64,000 bases of DNA from Ephydatia muelleri (Eukaryota; Porifera; Demospongiae; Spongillida; Spongillidae): contig JABACO010000008.1 of assembly GCA_013339895.1 (NCBI GenBank), positions 8,022,528 to 8,086,527 of the forward strand. The letters are read 5' to 3'. A model generated the notes under the pieces. It saw nothing but the letters and a program-made list of their open reading frames with translations. It was not told the DNA's origin and ran no database searches. Position 1 is the first letter of the stretch; each line of letters starts with the position of its first letter. The position numbers were made by a program, and so were the translations under genes. Shown here in pieces: positions 25,445 to 36,509 of this stretch.

Positions 25445-26043
25445 TGACACAAATCTTATGCACCTCAACTTAAAGTCGGACTAACTGTTGCAAAGTAAAA
25501 AGTGTGGAATCTTTAATAAGGCATAACTTTTCAATGGGAAAGGTCAATAAAGTGCGTACCGCCAGTGTATGACTGCTATTGTACAGTTGATGCTTCCACC
25601 GTTTGTACCAGACGTTACCATACATGTAGATAGTTTAGAGATCTATGACGTTACCTCACTATGTGTAAGCTCTTATCAGGCCCATAGCCGGGGGGGGGGG
25701 GGGGGGGGGGGGGGGGGATCCCCCCACCCCCTTCTAATTATGGAACTTGCATTAGGCCCGAAGGTGTCTCGCTTTTCGTATTTGACCCGCTAAACGCGAG
25801 GGGGACCTGACGGACTTACTCCCCCCCCCCCCCCCCCCCCCCCCCCCCACCTCAACTTATAGTCGGACTAACTATTGCAAAGTTAAAAGTGTGTGGAATC
25901 TTTAATAAGGTATTACTTTTCAATGGGAAAGGTCAATAAAGTGTGTAACGCCAGTGTATGACTGCTATTGTACATTTGATGCTTCCACCGTTTGTACCAG
26001 ACGTTACCATACATGTAGATAGTTTAGAGATCTATATGCTTAT
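25445..26043. repeat. Direct duplication flanking a G/C-rich insertion
   Basis: The stretch from CACCTCAACTTAAAGTCGG through GTTTAGAGATCTAT (about 25460-25645) is repeated at about 25850-26035. The copies bracket a truncated element beginning CAGGCCCATAGCC at 25677. Long pure G (25690-25717) and C (25822-25848) runs lie between them. Confidence 0.8.
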
Positions 26044-26320
26044 CAGGCCCATAGCCAGAGGGGATTCCCACCCCCCCCCCACCCCCCCCCCCCCCCCCTC
26101 CCCGGGGTTCGATGCTTCACTTCCGCCTCTTCAGAGATAATCTATATATTATCTCTGGCCTCTTCTAGTTATGGTACTTATAAAAATGCATTAGGCCCGA
26201 AGGTGTCTCTCTTTTCGTATTTGGCCCGCTAAACGCGAGGGGGACCTGACGGACTTCCCTCCCCCCCCACCGCTCTCGTATTTGGGCCCCCGGATAAATG
26301 CTTTCAGAAGTATTAATCGA

Positions 26321-26358
<38 letters not shown>

Positions 26359-26383
26359 CCTAACTTCCTGGCTACGGGCCTGC
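26044..26383. mobile_element. Small hAT-like MITE with 8-bp target duplication
   Basis: The left end CAGGCCCATAGCC and the right end GGCTACGGGCCTG are inverted, and the 8-bp direct repeat ATGCTTAT flanks it at 26036-26043 and 26384-26391. It has the same terminal family as 10514-11327 and very long C runs inside. Confidence 0.85.
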
Positions 26384-26391
26384 ATGCTTAT

Positions 26392-27249
26392 ATGTACTAA
26401 CGCTCCGTTATAGTACAGTTACACAACCATTTTAGCCTATTACGGACGTCGCTACTGTAATCATGTACGTGTCACATTCATGCTAACCTAGGACTCTGAG
26501 ACTTGCAAGATGCTTCCGTAAGAAGACTGGTTGGTTGTCATGCCCAGGCACTCCTGTGTCGATTCTATAAGTGGCAAACTCCTCTGTGTAATCGCCACCT
26601 CCGTCTTTGCAACATATAATCCCAATTAGTGCCCACTCTTACAAGGGGTCATGCTAAGTCTGGTCATTAATACAACAACCAGGTCTGGGCACGGCTGACT
26701 GACGATAGAGTGGCACGTGATAATCGTTATAGTACAGTTACACAACCATTTTAGTTTAGGCACATTGAATGCGGGGTGTATCTCACTACCATTCAAGGGA
26801 AGTGCGATTTGAAGGCCCTAAGCTCTGAAAAAATAATGATAAATAAGTTCATTGATTACTCTCATGTAATCCGTGAGCAGGTAAGGAAAATATCATTTGG
26901 TTTGGAAACTATTGATGACTGAATAAGGAAATGAGAAAAAATGAATGGACATTGGAAACCTTGCATAATTAATGTGGAAGTGCGGATATAGGTACTTAAG
27001 TTCCGAAAAACTACACAAAATATGTCAACTAGTCCCCACATTGCAAATCCGAGAGCAGCTAGTCAATGTTTGGTTTTTTTCTGCAGTTAGCTGCAGTTTT
27101 CTGAATGCGTCCATACATTTTCTATGGACATTGAATTACGCAATGACCGAATACCGCGTAATCCTTTTGACCGCCAATTTCTCGATATGCGTGCACTGGA
27201 TTTTCGGTACAATCCCAGTACATTGTAAACAACTGTGGTTTCTTAATCT
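26392..27249. other. Unassigned DNA inside the Tigger-bounded block
   Basis: No gene recognised. The phrase TTATAGTACAGTTACACAACCATTTTAG-like DNA occurs twice (about 26408 and 26724), showing local duplication. The segment next to the right TIR may be old Tigger 3' sequence. Confidence 0.4.
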
Positions 27250-27309
27250 CATCGATAGCGGCACTTTATGGTCTTATAATCGGGTGGTCTTATAATCGAA
27301 CACCCACTG
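27250..27309 (-). repeat. Right (inverted) Tigger terminal repeat
   Basis: Exact reverse complement of the 60 bases at 16954-17013, followed by TA. The two lie 10,356 bp apart edge to edge. Confidence 0.85.
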
Positions 27310-27640
27310 TATGTGGGAGGGGAAATGTACGCATGAAGCCACTTAGCGTAAGAGTTACGCATCCATCATAAGATATTTTATTGTATACCTGGTGTAACTG
27401 GCGCAGAATAATTTGCTCACCACCAAACAGTAACCGGTACCAGTCTGAATTTCTCGCATATTTCTTTTTCCAGAGCACAATGATGATGATGACAGCTGCA
27501 GCCATCAATGCTGTAACAATGACTATGACAATTACGCTAGCAGCTGCTGGAGCTAGTACTTGCGCTGGAGAATTTATACACATACATTTGTTAAGTACAT
27601 AACACTAAACAAATATAAATAGTGTCATAATTTACATATA
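27310..27640 (-). pseudogene. Inverted receptor membrane exon fused to a 5' flank piece
   Basis: Reading minus, 27640-27565 matches the intron before the membrane exon of RTK-E. The exon starts at 27564 (QVLAPAAASVIVIVIV, then IIIIVLWKKKYA) and breaks off at about 27445 within AATTCAGAC. It then joins DNA matching 60890-61010, a receptor 5' flank (27440-27313). The missing second half of this exon type begins in plus orientation at 27641. This is a rearrangement scar, not a working exon. Confidence 0.7.
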
Positions 27641-28559
27641 TAGAAGCTCAAGGCTTAGCCATGGGTAAAAAGTCAATATGGGTCACAGAACAAATGTACA
27701 TCCTTTGTTGTTTTTCTTTTCTGTTGGCATGTCTGTAGACAATGTTACTGTGACTCAACCAGAGACTGTATAATACGTCCCATCCCCACACTAACACTAC
27801 CACCACCACTTCATTTGTTCATCATTAATTTAAAACAAATGTAAAAGCCCTATCCTGCTAGAGGTTTATCTTAGCTTGATGAGTAAAAATAGCTTTGAAA
27901 ACAGAATATTTATTTTGCATGCGTACATGTGCTTTATGTCTGGACAAAATGAGCATCAGCATGGTAAATTATACATCACTAGACATTTGAACAAAGCCAT
28001 GATTTGGCAAAAGAAGATGATGATCCATTCTACATGCCAGCATCATGTGAGGAAGACCTGTACATTCAGCTGGAGAACTGCAGAATAAAGAACATTCGCT
28101 GTAACACTGTTAGGTAATATCATTTCAAATATTTCGCACAGAATGAATTTTTGATAATGGCCAAGTTATAATTTTCTTATCTTGTTGAAAAAATCATTTA
28201 TCTACCCCTCTAGTGTAACCAAAATGCTTGGACTTGGACAGTTTGGTTGGGTCCAAATAGGAATATGGAATGGCTCCAAAGGAAGGCGTGAGTTGCCATC
28301 AAGACTCTCAATCCTACAATAACCCAGCCAGGTGCTAAGGTCAAGTTTCTGCAGGAAGCAGCCATCATGGCCCAGTTCAGACATCCCAATGTTACTCAAC
28401 TGTATGGCATTGTCACTAATGGAGAGTCCGTATGTAATCATAAAACACACTAGTATGTAAATACAAGTCAACTGCTTCTATACTCCTGCAGGTCATGTTG
28501 GTATTTGAGCTGGCTCACAAAGGAGACCTGAAAACACTCCTTAACACTTTAAAATCCGA
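27641..28559 (+). pseudogene. Kinase-half receptor pseudogene
   Basis: It starts with the second half of the membrane exon (GCTCAAGGCTTAGCC). The next tail exon is cut after ACAATGTTAC. The juxtamembrane exon at 27983-28113 is open (FYMPASCEEDLYIQLENC). The first kinase exon at 28214-28429 is 216 nt instead of 217: a lost A at GGCGTGAGTTGCC shifts the frame just before the VAIK lysine, and the glycine loop reads GLGQFGWV. The exon at 28492-28559 ([15 protein letters not shown]) is open. Catalytic-loop and DFG exons are absent, so no kinase can be made. Confidence 0.85.
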
Positions 28560-28619
28560 GTATGTTAGTAAAATTGAATGCACTGTGTAATAAGTATTTA
28601 TAGCATCCATTTATTTTGT

Positions 28620-28800
28620 GATGTAGTTCAGATAAAAGTTTAGAGGCAGGCTTAATGTGTGCACATTCCAGAGGCAAAGTCGTGTAACAGCATGAACAAT
28701 GGGCAGCAGCCAAGTGGACCCACTCTATTAGACAGGTGGCACACATGAACCTATCACATTGGAGCTGTATTGTCAGAAAGCAGCTGTATGGGAGCTAGAG
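28620..28800 (-). pseudogene. RING-like zinc-finger fragment
   Basis: The minus frame reads IQLQCDRFMCATCLIEWV, then HCSCCYTTLPLECAHIKP and ASKLLSELHHK. The C-x3-F-x-C-x2-C-x3-W plus CSCC spacing is the second half of a RING finger. The first Cys pair is missing or degraded. Similar degraded pieces lie in both receptor 3' flanks. RING fingers followed by an IKPA-LL helix recall RAG1 N-terminal-like transposon proteins, but that link is only a suggestion. Confidence 0.4.
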
Positions 28801-28934
28801 AAGGTTGTGTGGGTCTTTGTATTCTCCTGTGAGGCATTTTATGTGTTCCACAATTTCAGCTAGAGTACTTTCCAACTTTCCTGTCTTCTGCCACCGTGCA
28901 CTGCTGCATAAAATGGCTTATGACCATTGCAGCC

Positions 28935-30766
28935 CCAGTCATATGGCTCCACTGAGCACTTATAAGGTGTCTTCCTTTGAGCAGCAGTAGTAACATGCTT
29001 GATTGATAATTAGCACTTGTTACATAACTTCTGGGGGTGGATCTCAGGGCTATCCTTCTTTGTATCGATATGGAAGGCTTGTAAAATCTCTTCCGTGTAG
29101 GAGGAACATTGGTGTATGCATGGATAGGATTTTTTGAACTTTGTTTGCGATCTATGCATCCGCAAATTCTACATAGGTGTCTTCCAATTTACACCCATGA
29201 CGGGGTTCCATGACTATACACTGGCGTGCGGTATTCGTCGTTAAACCATTGCTTTTATCCACTGATAGAAAGCGTGTAGTAAATTTTAGAATTCATTTTA
29301 TAGCTAACCAAGCTTAGATCATTAGCTCGAACAAATCGTAGCCGTTTTTATAAACGCGATTTCATAAAATACGAACGCAAAGTTGATACCATTTTCCCGC
29401 CACGTGACAACCATTATATGCGCGAGCGCGGGGAATATCTATGTTCAAAGTTAGAATCGTTGTGTTAATATGCGTCATAGATGTTATGCGAAGTTGGCTG
29501 TGTGATTCTGCTTTCCTGCAAGATATAGTAAATAAACTGCCTCCGATGTAAGGTCTTTCTTAATGAGCTTTTAGTTCACTATAAATGGGAAATACCGTAA
29601 TTACGTATACAATAATATGATCTAATTTTAAAACCTAATGTCACGACGGAAACAGCCGTGAGATTATTAAACGTAGTAAACTACATGTATATTCAAAGGG
29701 AGTACTGTGTGGGGGCGCGGGGGTGGGAGGATGAGTTTTTTTAATAATTTGTCATTAATACAATCAATTTAGCACCTCCTCAGGTGAAGATACATGTACA
29801 TGTATGCGGCTGATGATTTTTCCAGAGATATCTAGAGGTGTAATTATCTCTGGTTTTCTATTAAGGTAAGTCGTGTGGCTAAAAGTGGTGTGCTTTTAAT
29901 TTAGAGAGACACACGTTTGTTTATTATTCATTAACCGAACCACACCCTTGCTACGTAGCCTCGAAGCTGATTTATACTCTCACAATCCGTAGTACTATTT
30001 CTCCCAAACTGCCGTGTACGTTGTTTGGGGCAGTGCTTTAGGCATACATGTAACCATTGTGTTGTCGAAAACCCGCCCGATCATGAGATGGTAAAGACGT
30101 ACGTCATATAAAAGCGCTCTGTGACGTTGAAGAATGCATGGAAACACGCCATCCCGCGGTAGTCAGCAGACCGGTTACGGATAATCAAGGGACTGTTGAC
30201 GTATTTTTCTGTCAGTTAAACTCGACATCTCTAGATCTAATTACATGATGCGAATTACGTACTTCATTAACACTATGTGAGGTCAGCGTTTTCCTACATG
30301 CTACGACAATATTTATTCGCGCACCACCATATAAGTGATGTACATGTAGGAATGTGCGTTTGGCTGTGTACATGTACATGCGCTGCGACTGGCGGCCCCG
30401 TTAAATCTCCATAGCGATACAGAAGATAAATGCTGTCACGATCATTAATGGGTATGATCAGAGATATTATCTCTGGTATGATAGTGTGGTTAGGGAGGGA
30501 GGGGTTCAGATGGTGTGTTGGGTTATTTAGTGGATTAAAGTAGGGATGGGTAGGTTAGGGAAGGTGTTGAGCTCTTGGGACTAAGCTGTACATCAGGAAA
30601 ACATCACGCCTTATAGACACAACTTCACCTCAACATGGCAATGCATGCCTGTCCATCCCTGAGCCTTACTGAGCCCTGATGACCCTGATTCGACATTTTC
30701 CATTATGTATTCAGACTGTGTTAACTTATCGGACTGTGTTATCTTTCAATCATCTGCCTTCCTAGG
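28935..30766 (+). repeat. 5' flank of receptor C, near-copy of 48414-50267
   Basis: Starting at CCAGTCATATGGCTCCACTG, this DNA matches the segment in front of RTK-E almost base for base with small indels, and the duplication continues through the ectodomain exons to about 32.4 kb. It holds GACGTACGTCATATAAAAG (TATA 30107-30114), a likely promoter. No ORF of note. Confidence 0.85.
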
Positions 30767-33700
30767 ATGCGAGTGCCCAGGCTCATCTTTGTATTCGCAT
30801 TTTGCCAACTTGGAGTTAGAAGTGAGACGAGCACCTGTATAATTAGCAATTAATTATTTTTCTGTCTTCTCTACGCACACTTGTGCACAATATACATACA
30901 CACAATGCACACACACATGCACACACACACAATGCACATAAACACAACACCAATATCTTGGGTGACACATGTCTGCACATGTATTGGTATGCATGCACCT
31001 CACACACCTAATCACATGCCTACATGCAATCTCTCATGCACAACTTCATACACTCACACACTCACATGCCACAACTATACAGTCCACGCTGCTCTCCCAA
31101 CATGTAACATTTTTGGAAACAACCTTGTTCAGGCAACAGCTGCAAGAACCCGGGTCAATAGCCTTTACATGAAAATTGCCAATGCAGCCAGCTGTGCTGG
31201 CAACGTCACGAGATGGAACATGTGTTACTATAGCGCCAATTCTGATGCAATTATGACCTCCTACTTTGCTGTGTATCGCCCCACCAATGGATCAAACTAC
31301 CGTCGCATTGGGTCAGCTGCCACCTACGATGCAACACAGAACACGTCTGTAGCCTACGTCTGCGACCACATTCCCATTCCCCAGTCTGAGCAATATGTGG
31401 TACTGCCTCAGGATGTCCTGGCTGTGTGTCTGAGAATATTGAGGTATCAGGCAATGGTCGCCTCCAATGTAACAGGTGCCAGCGTACTCAAGGGCACTCC
31501 TCTGTGCAAGTCAATTTCGGCCATGACAGACACCCTTGATGTGACTGGGTACAACACTATTGCTAGTACCACGCTGCATGTCAGCATTGGTATGTAAAAG
31601 CATTGGGCACACTCGAAACTAGGTGTTAGGAGCTCTACTACTTGGGTTCAATTAAACAGTTACCATCGCCTCTAATCCTCCCCCTCACCATCTGCCTTTC
31701 CAACAGATGTGAATGAGTGTGCGGTCAACAATGGGGGCTGTGGTCAGATATGCAATGACACCACACCAGGATACTCCTGTAGCTGTTACTCTGGTTACCA
31801 ACTTCTACTAGATGGAATGAACTGCAGCAGTGAGTGTTGACATTATGTCTGTGCTGCTGTTTGGAGTTTACATCAAATCACATCACACATGCAGCACATG
31901 TATTTTGTGTATCAATGTTGCAAATAGTAATCAATACTTATTGCCAATGTGAAGGCAACAGCAATGCATCACTAATGTGTATAGATTATGAAAGACACTG
32001 ACCCCAAAGCTAATTGGTCACTCTGCTTGCGTGAATTCATTATTACTCTGCCTTTTAAAAATAACTGCAGCAACAAAACATGGGCACAGCATAGTACATA
32101 TAATTTCCACAAGGATGCATGCATATATCCATTCATCATTGCATGACGATGATGATGTTAAAAATATATTTACAATTAGTAATGTAATGCCACATTAATG
32201 CAGGTATTTTTACCTCCGCTTTTAAAGTCTCATCTGCTACAATGATGTGTCACTAAACAGCATGGTCTACACTGCATTTATCCCTTTGCCACGGTGCATG
32301 ATAGCATCAAATGTCTAAAATTAGCACTGTTATGCCACCTTCAGGTATTTCTATCTCCACTTTCAACGTCTCATCAACTACTACTACACCTGAAGGTACT
32401 TCCATGCAATGCCGTATAGATAATTATTTATTATGCATGATTAAACAATATTCACCCATTTCAAATTCTAGGCTGACAGCATGTACAAATGTGGACATGC
32501 ATGCATGCATAAGTAAAAGTTTCAACAGAAAAATAATAGAAAACAAATATGCCTTAAAGTACGTAGTGATACTTTGTTGTAGGTATCTTCAATTTTGAGC
32601 AACAAACTATAAGAGAATAGAAAATCACTATAATGCATGTGTGAGCTAAAAAAAAATCGTAAATAACAGACCGAATTAAGTCATTGCAAGGCGAGCGTAG
32701 CTCTGAGTGGGCGTGGCGGGAAATAGACGAGAATTTCAAGCAAGGGTTATGGCAGTAGGAAAGCTTTATTACACTATACACGACTAGAAGATGATGTGAA
32801 TGCGTAGCAAAAATCCTTACGCGCGCCGTGGGAAGCTCAAGATTACTGCAACCATGGATGATCCATGAGTTTGAAACATGTACGATCGTCTTGCGAATTG
32901 AGAAGTCTTCTTAAACCAGCATAAACCCACTGCCTGGATGAGGCTAAACAGTTGCGTTGAAGTAGTAGAGAATACACGCACCGGATTTGAAGCGATTTGA
33001 ACGCCCGTACTAGAAGATGTAGAGGCTTTGAACCCCCTGGGGTATCGGACCTCGTAACGTCGGCAGTGTGCTGTTGCAAAACACCAATTCATTCATTATA
33101 CACATGAAGAAATGGTGTAGTATGAAGTATTGAAAAAGGCCGCTGATAACGCTAACTATTGTGGTTGTAGCGATTCAAATGTGATGCATTTTATACAGTG
33201 ATGTCGTGGAACGTACTGACGCTTGTGCTACTGTATAATTATGTTTATAACATAAAATCTAAATTGCTATAACTTACGAACGGTTAATGCTACTGACTTC
33301 GTATTTCAACACTTCGTTCTACATCATTTCACTATGCGAAAATGTATTTCGGTGCCTTGCACAATCATAGTACCGACGTTACGAGATCCGATACCCCATC
33401 AGGTTCAAAACCTCTATACATCTTTAGTTAGGAGCGTTCAAATCGCTTAAAATTCGGTGTGTACGTAGAGGGATCCTATCGCATAGCGCTATTCTGTTCA
33501 TTAATGTTTACTTAATTCGTTACGGAGATACAGCTGTGCGAAGTTAATCCGGTTAATTTGCGCCTATCATTTTGGTAAACCGTGTCAAATTCAATGTACG
33601 GGAAAAGTATTGGCGGAATCGATGTACATTAACTTTGGGTTCAAAGGTACTACTACAACACGACTGCTTAGCATTTTTAAATTTATTAATTTCCTAATTC

Positions 33701-34694
33701 TTTCTAGTTACTACTACAACGAATACAAATTTCTCTAGATCGGAAAGTAAAATTCATTAACTCAGCTGCTTATTTTTTGTAAACAACACATTTTGCCTTA
33801 TTTTGAATTCTATCACACATGTATACAGCAAGCTCTCAAGCTCTCACACGTTATGCATTATGCACTCACACTAGGACCAGATAATGCATGTTGAGAACCT
33901 CTCACATTGTCATATTATGCATGTATTTCATTTGCACTAGCATGATAAAATGTACAATGCCTTGCTGATAAATTTATCAATAAAATTAATAGAGTTCACT
34001 ACAATGTATTACACAAAAGAATAAAAATTCCACTCTGCGCATGTACATTAATCACAGTGCAACAAAGCTCAGATTCAGCATTAGTAGCAAGCATCTCCTC
34101 CATCACTGCGATCATCTTAGCTGCAGCAGTAAGCTTTGGGGTGACACTTTGCATTATGCTGATGTGGAAAATACATAGCAAAAAGGTCGAAAGAATAGGT
34201 ACGTTCATTTGAAAACATTTAAGTGTCCAGTGAAACATAAAGCTGTACACATTATATTCCTGTTTAAAGCAAGCAGAAAAATCTACTGTACGACTGACAT
34301 CAGGTTGAATATGAAACCATCAGCTTCTGGAGTGTCAGGTTCCAATGAAGTGGATTTAAATGAAAATGAATCATATCAAAGAACACAGGGGGTTTTAACA
34401 CTGCAAAATGAAGCCTATGGCGTTCATATGCATGACCAGGGCTCAATAATGTCATCTCCAAATGAAGCCTACAGCATTCATTCACGTGACCAGTGCTCAA
34501 TAATGCCATCTCCAAATGAAGCCTATGGTATTCATACACGTGACCAGTGCTCAATAATGTCATCTCCAAATGAAGCCTATGGTATTCATACACGTGACCA
34601 GTGCTCAATAATGCCATCTCCAAATGAAGCCTGTGGTATTGATACATGCTCAATAGTGCCATCTCCAAATGGAGCCTATGGCATGTCCATGTAA
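30767..34694 (+). CDS. Kinase-less receptor C with repeated-tyrosine tail, spliced
   Basis: Membrane receptor with the family ectodomain but no kinase. Exons: 30767-30821 (signal peptide), 31083-31589 (six-Cys ectodomain, 507 nt), 31707-31829 (cbEGF), 32345-32395 and 33708-33746 (stalk), 34058-34198 (TM: ILAAAVSFGVTLCIMLMW, then KIHSKK), 34324-34694 (tail). They total 1287 nt, so 428 aa plus TAA, and every junction is phase 1. The tail carries six 18-residue repeats with NEAYGV, NEAYSI, NEAYGI (twice), NEACGI (Tyr lost) and NGAYGM, which look like phosphotyrosine sites. Ectodomain and flank are closest to RTK-E, while TM and tail are unlike it. The tail acceptor (ACCATCAG at 34323) could instead be GTGTCAG at about 34341. 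The last stalk donor and tail splice need transcript support. Confidence 0.72.
32983..33472. mobile_element. Fold-back repeat in a receptor C intron
   Basis: The arms at about 32983-33190 and 33262-33472 are inverted copies (GGGGTATCGGACCTCG against CGAGATCCGATACCCC). They are the same sequence as the arms of 24824-25379 but joined in the opposite order. The enclosing insertion probably spans about 32.6-33.6 kb; its edges are not clear. Confidence 0.65.
34395..34690 (+). repeat. 54-bp coding minisatellite in the receptor C tail
   Basis: In-frame 54-bp units encode NEAYGIHTRDQCSIMPSP. The two central copies are nearly identical and the outer ones diverged; the last unit is truncated. The period is divisible by three, so copy number can change without a frameshift. 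Confidence 0.9.
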
Positions 34695-36189
34695 CTGAAA
34701 CCTTTGGAGTGCATGTACAATACCTTTGTAATTCAAATGAAAAATACATACATGTATAATTGCCAATCTTTCTTAGCGAAAGTGTCTTTGTCACCTCAAA
34801 ATGATTATATTATTGTCTACATGCTGCCATGAAGTTATGTATCGGTACCGTATATTCTAATTATCAATGTACATGTAGTTTCCAGCCGCATGCAGGACCT
34901 GACCGTTAATGACGGTCAGCCTGTGTTTTGCGGATCAGACGGTTGGGGCTTTGATGAATCCGAACGGTCACGGACAATATGAAATATGTCCTTTGCCGGA
35001 CGATCAAGGCTGACTGCGGTGACATCGGTTGGGCCTACTAATATTAATTACATCCTGCGGATGCAATACATGCAGGCCTACCTCCTTTCAAACCCTCTCT
35101 GGCAGTACACACCGTCTACGCAAAAATAGGCGTTTGTATTAATTTAGACCACAAAGTGGCCGAGCTTCTGACGCATTCATTATCAGCAGTAAATTAATGT
35201 TTAGCTTTCGTCAAGTTCTGTTTCAGGAAAATAATCATATAAACACCGTCCTATTGTAAGGAAAGCAAACTTGCATGCATTCATTGGTAAACTGCATGTA
35301 TATATACAGATTCCGAGTGGTTACTTTCAAAATGCAACTAAAGGTGCTAAATTTATTAAAAAGCCAAATGGTTGAAAGTACTTATCGCCCAGGTACACAC
35401 GATAAAATACTAATTGATAATCACTAGTTTCTGTTGGATCATGCAAGATGAATGCAAGTTTGATTCGGCGCTGCTGTTTACTTGCATACACGTCACTTGT
35501 TTCCTTGATGGAAATGCTGATAGAGCGGTGCACCATTAATTAACAGGGCCAATCCATTTAATCTGTCCTCTTTCGTTGTAGACCTGAGGTAAGTCTTTAG
35601 CCTACGAAGACCGCTGATGGAATGCTCTGCCTCGCAACTTGCTAGAGGCCACGCGGTCATAATGAGAAGGATTGTGCAAAAATTAGGGAATTGTTACTCC
35701 CTATAAGCCCTTAGGGCTGACAAAAGGCTGCTTGGACGACTCTCTTTGCTAGCAGTTGACCAGTACAACTATGTAATGACATTAAAACAGTGAATATTAC
35801 ATCAGTGCATGTACCTTCCAAAGCTCCAGCTCTTGTGGAAGGGTCAAAGGGTCAGGATGACCATCAACGGTTACATAACTGGACAAACCTTTACGTAACG
35901 GGGTAACCGCGCCTGCAGGTTATGTTTGTATCGATGTATATAGCCTACATGGATGTGTACCCTCTTAGTTTCTATCAGTTCGTATAGTACAAGGAACAAC
36001 ATAGCTACTGTTTGATGCTACTACTGCTAAAGCCATAGCTGGATTACTGCAGAAATGCGTTTTCCTAATTATGGCCTTCCTAATATACTCCATAGTGATA
36101 ATGGCCTTAATATATTAATAGGTTCACTTAAATTGTTAAATAACAACCAGAATGAAAAAAATTTCACTCTGGCTGTGCCTGTATTAAAG
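34695..36189. other. Unassigned DNA after receptor C
   Basis: No exon or repeat recognised. Short frames have no domain signal. Confidence 0.4.
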
Positions 36190-36509
36190 TGCAACAAAAC
36201 TCAGTTTCAGCAACAATAGCAAGCATTGCCTCCATCCCTTCAATCATCCCAACATGATATCGTGTTGGTGCACCAGAAGAGATGAGATCCTTGGTGAAAT
36301 AAAGGCATGAAATGTATGGCATAGTGGTAGTGACAAACAAGGCTGCAAGGTTAGCACCAGCTGATGGGAAACACAAGAGCCAGTGGAACAAAATCAGAAA
36401 ACCCATGCAGTCATGCAGCATGGAAAATGATGACGACCTGTGTGACAATGACACGGAGCCTCATCTAGTCGAACAAGCCCTGCACATCATTATAGCCACA
36501 AAAAGATAG
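36190..36509 (+). pseudogene. Second, decayed copy of the receptor C membrane exon
   Basis: After an AAAG at 36186-36189 the exon-like stretch (QQNSVSATIASIASI) aligns with the receptor C TM exon (QQSSDSALVASISSI), and the preceding TTTCACTCTG also matches. A TGA follows PSIIPT, before the hydrophobic core is complete. An open frame then runs to 36509 with no recognisable motif. It shows that this TM type was once duplicated locally. Confidence 0.5.
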
